From Pseudogracilibacillus sp037892545 (GTDB lineage: Bacteria; Bacillota; Bacilli; Bacillales; Amphibacillaceae): a stretch of 64,000 bases of DNA. The stretch is taken from contig NZ_JBBKBG010000008.1 in the NCBI RefSeq assembly GCF_037892545.1, forward strand, positions 1-64,000, read 5' to 3'. The position numbers and the translations under genes were made by a program. The notes under the pieces were generated by a model. That model was not told the origin of the DNA and searched no databases. It saw only the letters and a list, made by a program, of their open reading frames with translations. Of this stretch, positions 25,385 to 34,665 are shown in pieces (within the stretch, counting starts at the first letter, position 1; every line of letters begins with the position of its first letter).

Positions 25385-25397
25385 AAGAGGTGGAAAT

Positions 25398-25667
25398 GTG
25401 AAGAAAAAATGGCTTTCAAGTTTAGTTATTTTCGTCATCATGCAAATAGCATTTTTCCTAATAGATGGAACACGTTTTGAACCGAAATTAAATGATTCTG
25501 GCAATATGATGAGTCGATATGCACATTGGATTACAGATACTAAACTAGTAACGGAATGGTTTGCAATTTATACATACCCGTATTTTAATCTCGTTACATT
25601 TATTTTTTTAGTAGCTTTAATGATACATTTGTTTACGGATGTTATTCATCTAAAAAGAAGAAAGTAG
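25398..25667 (+). CDS. small membrane protein, YfzA-like
   Basis: 89 aa with a helix at each end (about 5-22 and 60-80) and a polar, probably external middle part. The GTG start has AGAGGTGG upstream. Last gene of the GntR operon. Similarity to the YfzA family is from memory of its MKKKWL...FF.DGT pattern, not from a search. Confidence 0.55.
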   Translation: MKKKWLSSLVIFVIMQIAFFLIDGTRFEPKLNDSGNMMSRYAHWITDTKLVTEWFAIYTYPYFNLVTFIFLVALMIHLFTDVIHLKRRK

Positions 25668-25707
25668 TAAACGAACAAAATAAATCTAAAATAATTTGTA
25701 ACGACAC

Positions 25708-25745
25708 TCTCCCATGATACTAAATTTTTGTCATGGGAGATGTTA
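25708..25745 (+). terminator. terminator of the GntR operon
   Basis: TCTCCCATGA pairs perfectly with TCATGGGAGA around TACTAAATTTTTG, followed by TGTTATTAT. Confidence 0.65.
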
Positions 25746-25856
25746 TTATGGATTAAATTTATGTAGAAGTGAGCTAGTTTTTTGTTCTTAGTGACGGAGG
25801 AAATCGTGCTAGATATACCAAAATTAGAAACAACTCTATTATGAAAACTGCTACTG

Positions 25857-26423
25857 TTATGGATATATATCTTCGATTTCCTCTATTATTTCATCGGCAG
25901 TGGAATCATCGGTGTAATTATACTCGTTTCGAATATAACCATTATCATCGATTACATAGAAATTTGTCCCGTGAATTACTTGATCAGAGCTTTTTGGTTT
26001 TTGAACGATTGTTTGGAATTGATCCCTTGCAAAGGTTTCAATGTCATTTTGGGTATATCCTGTTAACATATGCCAATTCGCTTCATTGTTCGTAAATTGT
26101 TGTACATATTCACGTAATACTTCAGGAGTGTCGTTTTTAGGATCTACCGTAAATGTGACAAACTCAACTTTTAGTCCACTTTTTTCAATTTCCTTTTGTA
26201 AGGTTGCCATTTCAAACATCATAGGAGGACAAACTGTTTCACAGTTAGCAAAAATAAAACTTGCAATCCAAACAGTTCCCGCTAATTGTTCTGTACCGAA
26301 TGACCTTTCATTTTGATCGATAAATGAAAATGTGTCAATCTTCTTCTCATAAGGTTGATTTCCATTACAAGCTGACAACAGTAATAGACAGACGATAGTG
26401 AAGAGAGTAAGACGGATTTTCAT
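25857..26423 (-). CDS. SCO1/SenC-family copper lipoprotein
   Basis: A 188-aa lipoprotein (lipobox LLSAC, Cys19) with a thioredoxin-like SCO domain. The copper ligands are present: CETVC (near 76-80) and the distal His in VIHGTNF near 150. SCO proteins deliver or reduce copper for the CuA centre of cytochrome c oxidase. Its ATG overlaps the kinase stop (ATGA), making it the third gene of a regulator-kinase-SCO operon facing away from the nos genes. Confidence 0.9.
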   Translation of the reverse strand: MKIRLTLFTIVCLLLLSACNGNQPYEKKIDTFSFIDQNERSFGTEQLAGTVWIASFIFANCETVCPPMMFEMATLQKEIEKSGLKVEFVTFTVDPKNDTPEVLREYVQQFTNNEANWHMLTGYTQNDIETFARDQFQTIVQKPKSSDQVIHGTNFYVIDDNGYIRNEYNYTDDSTADEIIEEIEDIYP

Positions 26424-27838
26424 GAATCATTTTCCACTCCTTCCATCGTTAAATAAGGTAGTTGAATGATAACGATTGTTCCAGTTGTTGGACTGCTTTT
26501 AATAGTAAATGTACCATCATGTAAGCGAACAATTTCTTTCACAATAGACAACCCTAATCCAGTTCCGCCAGTCGTACGATTTCTCGCTTTATCTGTACGG
26601 AAAAAGCGCTCACCAATTCTTGCTAAGTCTTCTTTAGGGATGATAATTCCATCATTTTTAATTTTATATTGTACCTTATTGTTTATTTTCTTGAGTTGAA
26701 TAGAAATAATTCCAAGAGGCTCTGAATATTTAATGGCATTATCGATCGTATTATAAAAGACTTGATGTATTCGTTGTGCATCTCCTGAAATGATAATTGT
26801 TTCATCTACATCTAGGTTTAGTTTAATGTTTTTTTCTGTTACATGTATATCGAAAAATTGTAGTGAATCTAATAATAACTGTGTAATAGCAATTGGTTGA
26901 ATGTTCGTAGTGTACAGATTTTCCTGTAAATAATCCAAATCTACGAGATCATTTATTAATTTATTTAACCGTTCTGTTTCTTTTTGAATCGTCATTATAT
27001 AATTTCCGGCTTCTTCCGAAGAATCATATGTTTTTTGCTTTAATGCTTCAGTATAGCCGCCAATATAAGTTAAAGGAGTACGTAGTTCATGTACAATATT
27101 GGAGGTGAATTCCTTCTTTCGTTCTTCTTGTTTTTCCAAAGATACACTCATTTGATTAAATGCTCTCGTTAGTTGACCGATTTCATCTTGACGATCTGTT
27201 TTTATTGTGTGAGAATAATTTCCTTTTGACACTTCATTCGATAATTGTTGTAAATCACGTAATGGTTGAAACATGGATTTCCATACACGGTGTACGACTA
27301 AAAATAAAATTAAGAAAAATACTGTTCCAACAGTTAATAAAATCGGTATACTACCTTTAAAAACGTCTTGGATTGCTGCAAGTGGTACATAAATATAAAT
27401 AAATCCGATGAGTCCATCTTCTCCTTTAATTGGAAAAATAGCTCCAATTATTTCTCGATTAAATTCTTCTACAAATCCTTCCTTCATAATATATTTTCCT
27501 TGTTCTAATTCTGCTCGATCTTTTGGATTTATAAAGGTTTCATAGTTTATTTTATAAGGAAAATATGAATGAAGTTCTTCTAAATCATCCACAACGATAA
27601 TTTCATATTCAGAAACGACATTATACCAATGAATTTTATCAATTATTTCGTCACTTAATTCTCCATAATGATAATGGGAGGCGGTCCGTTTACCTTGGTA
27701 AATGATCGATTCTTCGATGCTTGATAAATATAATTCAGAGTACAAGTAATGGATAAAGAAAAAAGCAAAAACAATGGAAAAAATGATACTTGAAATAAGT
27801 ACGATGGATATTTTTTTACTTAATGAGAGATTTTTCAT
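26420..27838 (-). CDS. sensor histidine kinase with HAMP domain
   Basis: A 472-aa kinase: two membrane helices (about 8-28 and 165-187) enclosing a 135-residue extracytoplasmic sensor domain, HAMP (about 190-240), H-box NIVHELRTPLTYIGGYTEAL near 262, and HATPase_c with GGTGLGLSIV near 435. The ATG at 27838 follows GAGGTG. It overlaps the end of the regulator gene. Neighbouring SCO and nos genes suggest it senses copper or a respiratory state outside the membrane; this is inference. Confidence 0.88.
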   Translation of the reverse strand: MKNLSLSKKISIVLISSIIFSIVFAFFFIHYLYSELYLSSIEESIIYQGKRTASHYHYGELSDEIIDKIHWYNVVSEYEIIVVDDLEELHSYFPYKINYETFINPKDRAELEQGKYIMKEGFVEEFNREIIGAIFPIKGEDGLIGFIYIYVPLAAIQDVFKGSIPILLTVGTVFFLILFLVVHRVWKSMFQPLRDLQQLSNEVSKGNYSHTIKTDRQDEIGQLTRAFNQMSVSLEKQEERKKEFTSNIVHELRTPLTYIGGYTEALKQKTYDSSEEAGNYIMTIQKETERLNKLINDLVDLDYLQENLYTTNIQPIAITQLLLDSLQFFDIHVTEKNIKLNLDVDETIIISGDAQRIHQVFYNTIDNAIKYSEPLGIISIQLKKINNKVQYKIKNDGIIIPKEDLARIGERFFRTDKARNRTTGGTGLGLSIVKEIVRLHDGTFTIKSSPTTGTIVIIQLPYLTMEGVENDS

Positions 27839-28514
27839 CGGACACCTCGAATTTATACCCAACTCCCCAAACTGTTTCAATTAAATGCCCGAAGTTTCCA
27901 ATTTTTAATCGCAATGTTTTAATATGGGTATCTACTGTTCTCTCACTACTATAATGATAGTCTTTCCAAACGAGAAATAATAATTCTTCCCTCGAGTACA
28001 CACGGCCACAATTTTTCACAAGTGTATGTAACAGACCGAATTCTTTTCGAGTTAACGTTAATGGAACATTATTAAGATTGACTTGGTAAGATGCCTCATT
28101 AATTTCAATTGGACCACAAGTAAAAATATGTGATTCTATATTCTGACCGTAACTTCTTCTAAGCACGGATTCTATTCTGGCGAGTAATTCTTCAGGCATG
28201 AAAGGTTTGACAATATAATCGTCGCCACCTAGTTTAAGGCCATGAACTTTATCCCATTCTTCTCCTTTGGCAGATAAAAAGATAAGAGGAATGGAAGACT
28301 TTGCTTTTATTTCTTTAGCAAAGGTAAAACCATCCATAAAAGGCATCATGACATCTAAAATTAATAGATGTGGTTTCACTTTAGGTAATAGTGAAAGAGC
28401 ATCTGTTCCATCTGTTGCCTCTACGACTTTATATCCGTCCTTTTCTAAAAAGGTTCAAATCATTTTTCTCATTTGTGCTTCATCATCTATAACCATAATA
28501 ATAGATTCCTTCAT
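27816..28514 (-). pseudogene. OmpR-family response regulator with in-frame TGA at codon 20
   Basis: From the ATG at 28514 (AGGAGG upstream) the frame reads KESIIMVIDDEAQMRKMI, a normal receiver start with the DDE acidic pocket, then TGA (28455-28457), and continues TFLEKDGYKVVEATDGTDAL through the phospho-Asp (LLILDVMMPFMDG), KPF and an intact winged-helix C-terminus to the stop at 27816. Homologues have a sense codon here; CGA to TGA is one transition. Everything else is intact. Options: recent null mutation, read-through, sequencing error, or a 187-aa product from an internal start (28379) that would lack the acidic pocket. Confidence 0.8.
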
Positions 28515-28576
28515 ATAATTTCCTCCATTTATCTACGGAGCTACTATTAAGCCCTCCATTAAATTATGTATAAAGG

Positions 28577-28594
28577 TTGTGAAGTTTTTGTGAA
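28577..28594 (+). promoter_or_regulatory. direct-repeat site near the regulator start
   Basis: TTGTGAAGTTTTTGTGAA: two TTGTGAA heptamers at 11-bp phase, 63 bp upstream of the regulator ATG. Confidence 0.6.
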
Positions 28595-28712
28595 ATAGTA
28601 TGTATGATAATGATTTTCTTATTCTTATTATAAACAAAATGGCTCTAGCGTACAAAACTATCTTTATAATATGTACTATTCCGTCATATTGTAACAACAA
28701 AGGCATAATTCT

Positions 28713-28730
28713 CTCACAATAACTTCACAT
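28713..28730 (-). promoter_or_regulatory. direct-repeat site on the nos side
   Basis: On the minus strand ATGTGAAGTTATTGTGAG: the same 11-bp-phased repeat as at 28577-28594 (15 of 18 identical), in opposite orientation, about 140 bp upstream of nosD. The rest of 28515-28868 shows only an imperfect Fur-like stretch near 28605. Confidence 0.6.
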
Positions 28731-28868
28731 TTATCATGTAATATTCTTTGGAGTAGTAAAAAAGGTATATCTTTAGAAATGTTGTTTCATTTTATTCGAG
28801 AGACATATGTACCTTAATAGAAACGAAAATGATTTATAGGACAGTAACACGTAAAGGAAGTGAAACAT

Positions 28869-30176
28869 ATGAAGAGGCTTTTTACGATCGTGGCATTTAG
28901 TTTCATCTTCCTTTATGTAATTCCTGAAGATATCAGTGCTAAGGAAAAGACCATTCAAGATCAGATTGACAAAGCAAAAAGTGGGGATTTCATTATGATA
29001 AAGGAAGGAGAATACGAAGAAAGTATTGTCATTGATAAACCTATTCATCTTTCTGGGTCTAAAAATGTTGTTATTACCGGACAAGATACTGGTCCAGTAA
29101 TAACGATTGCATCGGATAATGTAGTAATGGAAGACATACATATTAAACACCAAGACAATCGTGCTACATCACCAGCAGTATTAGTTACGGGTCATCATAA
29201 CGTTTTACGAAAGGTGCACATTGCAACAAATCATTATGGCGTTCAGTTGAACGAAGCGAATCATAATCTATTATCATCATTACATATTACAGGAGATAAA
29301 CAAACATCGATAAAAGAACGACAACATGGCATAGATTTATGGAAATCGCATCAGAATGAAATTCGTCATTCTATTATGAAGGACGTACAAGATGGTATTT
29401 ATGTCGAAAAGAGCGAGGAAACGACATTATCGAATAATACGGTTTCTCACTCTAGGTATGGGTATCATTTAATGTTTACGAAAAATACCGTGCTTGAACA
29501 AAATATCGCTCATGAAAATATTAGTGGCATGATGATTATGGGGACAGAGGGAACCGTTGCAAAAGATAATACATTAAAAAATAATCAAGAAAATCCACAA
29601 TCACTTGGGTTATTATTATTCGATACAGACAACGCATCTATTATCGGCAATACGATCATGGATAACCGTATAGGGATCTTTATGGAAAATGCAAAGAATA
29701 GTGACATAACAAAAAATAATGTCCGAAGAAATTATGTTGGAATGCAATTTAAAGAGGCTAATCATAATGTAATAAAGGATAATGCCTTTGTTGCAAATGT
29801 CGTTCAGGCACAGGCGAAGGATAGTACGAATCAAATCAATGATAATTACTGGGGAGACCATTTTGGATTAGACATTACAGGCAATAATAAGAGTGACCTA
29901 TCGTATGAAGTGGATCCGTTCTTTTTACATATAACAAACGAGTACCCACCTTTTCAATTATTATTTCAATCACCAGGGATGTTTTTTTTAGAACAGCTCA
30001 TTCATACGCCGGATGACGAGCATATTATCGATTCATCCCCTTTAATGGAAAATCCACTTCCAACTACTGGAAATATGCATGAAAATCAATGGCTATTATT
30101 TTTATTTAGTTTAGTAATTTTTATATTCAGTGTCATCATTATTTATATGGGGGTAAAAGTTCATGAAGAAGTTTAG
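28869..30176 (+). CDS. nosD: NosD-like beta-helix copper-maturation protein
   Basis: A 435-aa exported protein: signal peptide (about 1-25), a right-handed beta-helix of NosD/CASH repeats (about 50-350, many NTI, NNx and GxxLF-type turns such as NHNVIKDNAFVANVV) and a C-terminal membrane helix near 405-430. NosD works with the NosFY ABC transporter to supply the nitrous oxide reductase NosZ with copper-sulfide or sulfur species. The ATG at 28869 is 8 nt from AAGGAAG. First gene of a tight nosDLYF operon. No nosZ is in the window. Confidence 0.88.
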   Translation: MKRLFTIVAFSFIFLYVIPEDISAKEKTIQDQIDKAKSGDFIMIKEGEYEESIVIDKPIHLSGSKNVVITGQDTGPVITIASDNVVMEDIHIKHQDNRATSPAVLVTGHHNVLRKVHIATNHYGVQLNEANHNLLSSLHITGDKQTSIKERQHGIDLWKSHQNEIRHSIMKDVQDGIYVEKSEETTLSNNTVSHSRYGYHLMFTKNTVLEQNIAHENISGMMIMGTEGTVAKDNTLKNNQENPQSLGLLLFDTDNASIIGNTIMDNRIGIFMENAKNSDITKNNVRRNYVGMQFKEANHNVIKDNAFVANVVQAQAKDSTNQINDNYWGDHFGLDITGNNKSDLSYEVDPFFLHITNEYPPFQLLFQSPGMFFLEQLIHTPDDEHIIDSSPLMENPLPTTGNMHENQWLLFLFSLVIFIFSVIIIYMGVKVHEEV

Positions 30177-31041
30177 TTTGTTTTTAATCGTTTCGGTATG
30201 TTTTGTATTTTTATTAGTTGCTTGTTCTAGTAATGATAAAGAAAATGAAAATGTGAATAGTGGAAAATCGAATGAAGTAGTTGCATTAGAATATGAACCA
30301 GAAGATATTGATCCAGAAACAGATGTTTGTGAAGTTTGTGCGATGGCAGTAGCAGATGACCGTCATGCAACACAAATTATGTTAAAAAATGATCGTACTT
30401 TAAAGTTTGATGATTTAGGTTGTTTATATGGTTGGATAGAAGAAAATGGGGAAGAAGATATCGGTGCAAAATATGTACGAGATTATCATACGGAAGAATG
30501 GATTTTGTTAGAAGATGCGACATACGTTTTTGATGAACAAATTGAAACGCCAATGTCTTATGGTATTATTTCATTTAAAGATAAGTCAGATGCAACGGAA
30601 TACATGGAGGAAAAGGATTTTGGAGAATTGCTCACTTCGGAAGCGTTAGCAGATCATAAATGGGAAATGATGGACCATGATCATGACCACCATGACCATG
30701 GTGACGATAATGAAAACGATCATGAACATGGGTTTCATAAGGAAGGTTTTGACATGCAAGTGACAGAACTTGATGATGTAAAAGTAGAGGAAGAAAAAGC
30801 ATTAGAAGTAGCCATTACATTAGATGAATCTGCATTAGAAGGTGCAGATGTCCGTTATGAAATTTGGTTAGAAAATGATAAAGATGGGACAGACTGGGTA
30901 GATGCCAAAGAAACTTCAGCAGGGAATTATGTAGCTGATTATACATTTAATGAAGCTGGTACTTATCACATACAAGTCCATGTTAAAGATGGAGAGGAAT
31001 TACACGAACACTTAGAAGTAGAAATAAGTGTGGAGGATTGA
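30163..31041 (+). CDS. nosL: NosL-like copper lipoprotein fused to a YtkA-like domain
   Basis: A 292-aa lipoprotein (lipobox LLVAC, Cys21). The N-terminal part (about 40-165) is NosL with the metal-binding CEVCAMAV motif. Then come a His-rich linker (HDHDHHDHGDDNENDHEHGF, about 171-190) and a C-terminal beta-sandwich of the YtkA/FixH type (about 193-290). NosL is an outer-surface Cu(I) chaperone. The two-domain form is longer than classical NosL, and the His-rich segment could bind additional metal. It overlaps nosD by 14 nt. Confidence 0.85.
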   Translation: MKKFSLFLIVSVCFVFLLVACSSNDKENENVNSGKSNEVVALEYEPEDIDPETDVCEVCAMAVADDRHATQIMLKNDRTLKFDDLGCLYGWIEENGEEDIGAKYVRDYHTEEWILLEDATYVFDEQIETPMSYGIISFKDKSDATEYMEEKDFGELLTSEALADHKWEMMDHDHDHHDHGDDNENDHEHGFHKEGFDMQVTELDDVKVEEEKALEVAITLDESALEGADVRYEIWLENDKDGTDWVDAKETSAGNYVADYTFNEAGTYHIQVHVKDGEELHEHLEVEISVED

Positions 31042-31048
31042 TGGAACG

Positions 31049-31879
31049 TTGAATATTTTAGCGATAGCGAAAAGGGAAATAAAATTAGGTTGGAGAAACT
31101 CCTGGACCTATTCCTTTTTGATCCTTTTCACTATATTTATTACTGCTATATTACTATTACAATCTGGTGTATCAAGTAGTGAAGGGTATACTGATATGAC
31201 TGGTACGATATTAAATATGACTTTATATTTATTGCCATTAACGACACTTTTATTAGGTGGATTTTCAGCAACCGCAGAAAAAGAAGATGGTGAGTGGGAT
31301 TTACTGTCGACGTATCCAATGTCAGGTTATGTTTTTATATGGGGAAAATGGATTGGATTATGTGTCATTTTGTTCACGATTATTTTATTTAGTTTCGGTT
31401 TTGCAGGATTGCTTATGGTTTTATTTGGCCAAAAAGTAAGTTTTTATTCGTTCGCTTTCTACTTAGTTTTTGCTCTGTTGTTGGCATTCGTATATGTAAG
31501 CATTGCTTTATTGATAGGTTCTATCGTGAAAAACCGTTGGCAAGCACTTGTTACTGGGATTGCCATTTGGTTTCTGATGATTGTTATATGGCCGTTACTA
31601 ATGATTAGCGTGTTAAGTCATTTCCCTTCTTATAAATTCATTCAACCGACCTTGCAACTGTTCACCTTTTTAAATCCTGCTGAATTCATTCGGATTTTTA
31701 CTATCATGAGAATGGGTGCAGGTTCAGCTTTTGGAGCCGATTATTATGAATGGGTGACATGGGTAACGAGTAGTTATGGACCAATGATCTTTATACTCGT
31801 ATGTGCTAGTTGGATTGTTATATTAGTGTATGTAAGCGGGTTTATTTGGGAAAGAGGTGAAGTTAATGGAGCAAGATGA
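31049..31879 (+). CDS. nosY: NosY-like ABC-2 permease
   Basis: About 276 aa, six helices, beginning NILAIAKREIKLGWRNSWTY as in NosY permeases. The most likely start is the TTG at 31049, 7 nt after the nosL stop; a GTG at 31028 inside nosL is possible. Membrane part of the NosDFY transporter. Overlaps nosF by 14 nt. Confidence 0.82.
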   Translation: MNILAIAKREIKLGWRNSWTYSFLILFTIFITAILLLQSGVSSSEGYTDMTGTILNMTLYLLPLTTLLLGGFSATAEKEDGEWDLLSTYPMSGYVFIWGKWIGLCVILFTIILFSFGFAGLLMVLFGQKVSFYSFAFYLVFALLLAFVYVSIALLIGSIVKNRWQALVTGIAIWFLMIVIWPLLMISVLSHFPSYKFIQPTLQLFTFLNPAEFIRIFTIMRMGAGSAFGADYYEWVTWVTSSYGPMIFILVCASWIVILVYVSGFIWERGEVNGAR

Positions 31880-32582
31880 CATATTGGTTCATATTCAGAA
31901 CTTATCAAAATCTGTTCAGAGACAAACATTATTGACTTCACTTGATTACCAACTTCCAAAAGGAGAAATTCTTGCTTTATGTGGAGGGAATGGAGCAGGA
32001 AAAAGTACGCTAATTCGTTTACTTACAGGGATATTAAAACCTACGACAGGGCATGTGAAAATAAATCAATTAGAGAGGCATACAGATAAAAATCGTTACG
32101 TAGAACAATTTGGCTATATGCCTGATCACTTTCATTTTCAACATTCCATGACAACGAAAGAAACGATTCGTTTTTATGCACATATAAAACAAATAGATAA
32201 ACAAAGGTATGAGGAAGTATTAAGTGAGGTTGGTTTACTTGATAAATTACATGTAAAGGTTGGGACGTTTTCAAAAGGGATGAACCAACGGCTTTTGTTA
32301 GCACAAGCACTCTTAACTAAACCGAATCTTCTTATTTTGGATGAGCCAACAAATGGATTAGACCCGTATTGGATAAATCAGTTTAGTGACCTAATGGTAC
32401 GTGCAAAAAAGGAAGGACAAACTATTATATTCTCTACGCACGACTTACATGTTGCAGAAAAAATTGCTGATAAAGTTATTTTTCTTCGAAATGGTGAAGT
32501 TATTAGTAAGGGGCCAATTAGTAAGTATCATGAGTTTGGTTTATATAAAACGTTTCAGCGGCTTTATTTAGAATTTATGTAA
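31866..32582 (+). CDS. nosF: NosF-like ABC ATPase
   Basis: A 238-aa ATPase: Walker A GGNGAGKSTL near 40, signature FSKGMNQRLLLA near 137, Walker B LLILDEPTNGLDP near 158, H-loop STHDLHVA. The ATG at 31866 has GAGGTGA upstream, inside nosY. Last gene of the operon, followed by a terminator. Confidence 0.88.
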   Translation: MEQDDILVHIQNLSKSVQRQTLLTSLDYQLPKGEILALCGGNGAGKSTLIRLLTGILKPTTGHVKINQLERHTDKNRYVEQFGYMPDHFHFQHSMTTKETIRFYAHIKQIDKQRYEEVLSEVGLLDKLHVKVGTFSKGMNQRLLLAQALLTKPNLLILDEPTNGLDPYWINQFSDLMVRAKKEGQTIIFSTHDLHVAEKIADKVIFLRNGEVISKGPISKYHEFGLYKTFQRLYLEFM

Positions 32583-32616
32583 ATCATTTTAGGAAGTGAA
32601 TGAAATATGTTTGATA

Positions 32617-32645
32617 CCCAACTGGCCATTGTACAGTTGGGTTTT
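32617..32645 (+). terminator. terminator of the nos operon
   Basis: CCCAACTG pairs with CAGTTGGG around GCCATTGTA and is followed by TTTT. Confidence 0.8.
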
Positions 32646-32652
32646 CGATTAT

Positions 32653-32937
32653 CTACTTTTTGTTTTTCCATCCAAGTAGTAAAGGACTTATATTAAGAAT
32701 GATTGATAGGATAGTGAATATCAATAATGTTATTTCCATTGTTGGTACGACATCTTCTAATGCAGACCAATCTTCTGTCTTTACCCAATCAGACACTATT
32801 TTATACTGTGCGATAACTGTTAAAGTAGTAAAGGATAAAGCTGTAGCCATTGCCACCTGGTAATTTTTTCCCGTGCCATACATAAAGAGATTAATAAAAG
32901 TTGCTATTATAGCAATGAACCCGAAAATGAACCACAT
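32653..32937 (-). CDS. hypothetical membrane protein, 94 aa
   Basis: Three predicted helices (about 3-22, 30-48, 68-88). The ATG at 32937 is 8 nt after GAGGAG. Unrecognised. It sits 88 nt downstream of another small membrane protein on the same strand; the two may be paired. Confidence 0.65.
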   Translation of the reverse strand: MWFIFGFIAIIATFINLFMYGTGKNYQVAMATALSFTTLTVIAQYKIVSDWVKTEDWSALEDVVPTMEITLLIFTILSIILNISPLLLGWKNKK

Positions 32938-33025
32938 ATGTAACACTCCTCACTTTTCCAATATGCAGATGAAAATGTCATAGAAAACAAAGAAGTTTGA
33001 ACCTTCTATTATATATAGAATAATA

Positions 33026-33337
33026 CTATCCCCACCACATTGCTAGTACAAATAAAGACCAAAATGAAACGAAAAAGCCGATAAAAACATTGGCAAGTAA
33101 TAAAGTGGTATATATTTTTGGGTTTACTTTTTGTTTGGCTAATAGAATAGTATTCATTACAAATGAAATAATAAACAAGCTGATGCTTATGATCGTTACG
33201 ACGATGAGTGTTTTAAATGGATCTTGATAAAATAAATGATCAGCAAAATAGTAAGCAATATCTTGCGCAAACCACCCTAGAAAGGCTGCGAATAATATCA
33301 TAACCATGAGAATGATTGATATGATGTTTCTTTTCAT
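33026..33337 (-). CDS. hypothetical membrane protein, 103 aa
   Basis: Three to four helices (about 5-27, 42-66, 78-100). The second ATG (33337) is 6 nt from GGAGGG and is preferred. Unrecognised; probably co-transcribed with the 94-aa gene. The respiratory/copper neighbourhood hints at a respiratory accessory role, without direct evidence. Confidence 0.65.
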   Translation of the reverse strand: MKRNIISIILMVMILFAAFLGWFAQDIAYYFADHLFYQDPFKTLIVVTIISISLFIISFVMNTILLAKQKVNPKIYTTLLLANVFIGFFVSFWSLFVLAMWWG

Positions 33338-33621
33338 CATTTTCCCTCCAAGTATGCATCAAAATGATTCAATTGTTATAAAATTGTACTCCTCAAATGA
33401 AAATATCATGATAAATTCTACATACATGAAGAAACAATTTGTTTCTTCAAATCATATATGTAGAAGGGGAGGCATGTCAACTGACAAAAGTTATATTAGA
33501 TATGTATATGTGCTTATGTATATATGGAACAACTCCAAAAAGCATACCTACATTTCAAAGCATAATTGAAATTTAGTTCTTTATTGACAAATGAACAAGA
33601 TGATTTTATGATTGAATTTAT

Positions 33622-33636
33622 TGAGAATGATTATCA
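33622..33636. promoter_or_regulatory. Fur box of the siderophore operon
   Basis: TGAGAATGATTATCA differs from the Bacillus 7-1-7 Fur consensus (TGATAATnATTATCA) at one base. It is 151 bp upstream of the ATPase gene. Nothing else was identified in 33341-33786. Confidence 0.85.
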
Positions 33637-33786
33637 TTACTACCTAAATTTTCTCCTATACAAGATATATTAAGGAGATAGTTTTATTCTTATTGTTCTA
33701 CACCATTACATGATACAAATGATAGTTTGTTCATGCAAAAAATTTTCGAATTTCCACGTTTTTTTAAAAATTAAAGGAGTGTTCAT

Positions 33787-34590
33787 ATGGGAGCTTTTAA
33801 GGTGGAGCAGGTGGCAGTAGGCTATTCGAATATGTTAATTATAGATGAATTAAGTGTGTCGATACCAAAGGGGAAGATTACGACGATTATTGGACCGAAT
33901 GGTTGTGGGAAATCTACGTTATTAAAGGCTATTTCGAGAATTCTTAAAACGAAAAATGGTTCAGTTCTTTTAGACGGAAAAGATATTCATCAATTAGGAA
34001 CAAAGGAAGTGGCAAAAAAACTAGCAATTTTGCCACAAACGGCAGAAGCGCCTGGTGGCTTAACGGTGTATGAACTTGTTTCATATGGTCGCTTTCCACA
34101 CCAGAAAGGTTTTGTATCGCTTAAACGGGAGGATTATGAATATATCAATTGGGCAATTGATGTGACAGGATTAAATGAATTGAAGGATCGACCAATAGAT
34201 GCGTTATCAGGTGGTCAAAGACAACGAGTTTGGATTGCTATGGCTCTTGCGCAAGATACGGAAATTTTAATTTTGGATGAACCAACAACGTATTTAGACA
34301 TGGCACATCAGCTTGATATTTTATTACTCTTACAAAAACTGAATCGTGAGGAAGGAAGAACGATTGTTATGGTACTGCATGATTTAAATCATGCATCACG
34401 CTTTTCTCACTATTTAATCGCGATGCGCGATGGTACTTTAATTACGGAAGGAGCGCCAGAAGAAGTGATGACATGTCATTACTTACAAAAAATATTTCAT
34501 ATAGAGGCAAGTTTAGCTACTTGTCCATTTAGTGCAAATCCGATTTGCTTATCTTATCAATTATGTAAGGAATCCAATGTTATGCAATAA
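33787..34590 (+). CDS. ferric-siderophore ABC transporter ATPase
   Basis: A 267-aa FecE/YusV-type ATPase: Walker A GPNGCGKSTLLK near 37, signature LSGGQRQRVWIAMALAQ near 140, Walker B ILILDEPTTYLD near 160, H-loop LHDLNHA. It powers the two permeases that follow. AAAGGAG precedes the ATG. First gene after the Fur box. Confidence 0.9.
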   Translation: MGAFKVEQVAVGYSNMLIIDELSVSIPKGKITTIIGPNGCGKSTLLKAISRILKTKNGSVLLDGKDIHQLGTKEVAKKLAILPQTAEAPGGLTVYELVSYGRFPHQKGFVSLKREDYEYINWAIDVTGLNELKDRPIDALSGGQRQRVWIAMALAQDTEILILDEPTTYLDMAHQLDILLLLQKLNREEGRTIVMVLHDLNHASRFSHYLIAMRDGTLITEGAPEEVMTCHYLQKIFHIEASLATCPFSANPICLSYQLCKESNVMQ

Positions 34591-34665
34591 GTTGTTGTGT
34601 GTGATGGATGCATGTGTAGTTCAACATAGTAATAATTAACTTATTTGCTTTAAAGGAGGAAGGGA

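Noticed and set aside
27816..28514. Selenocysteine or other recoding at the regulator TGA
   Set aside because: Arg is expected at this receiver position, no selA/selB/selC or recoding element was seen, and the formate dehydrogenase here uses Cys. Mutation is simpler.
28605..28619. Fur box TGATAATGATTTTCT between the regulator and nosD
   Set aside because: Two mismatches in the second half-site and no iron-related neighbour; the direct repeats explain the region better.
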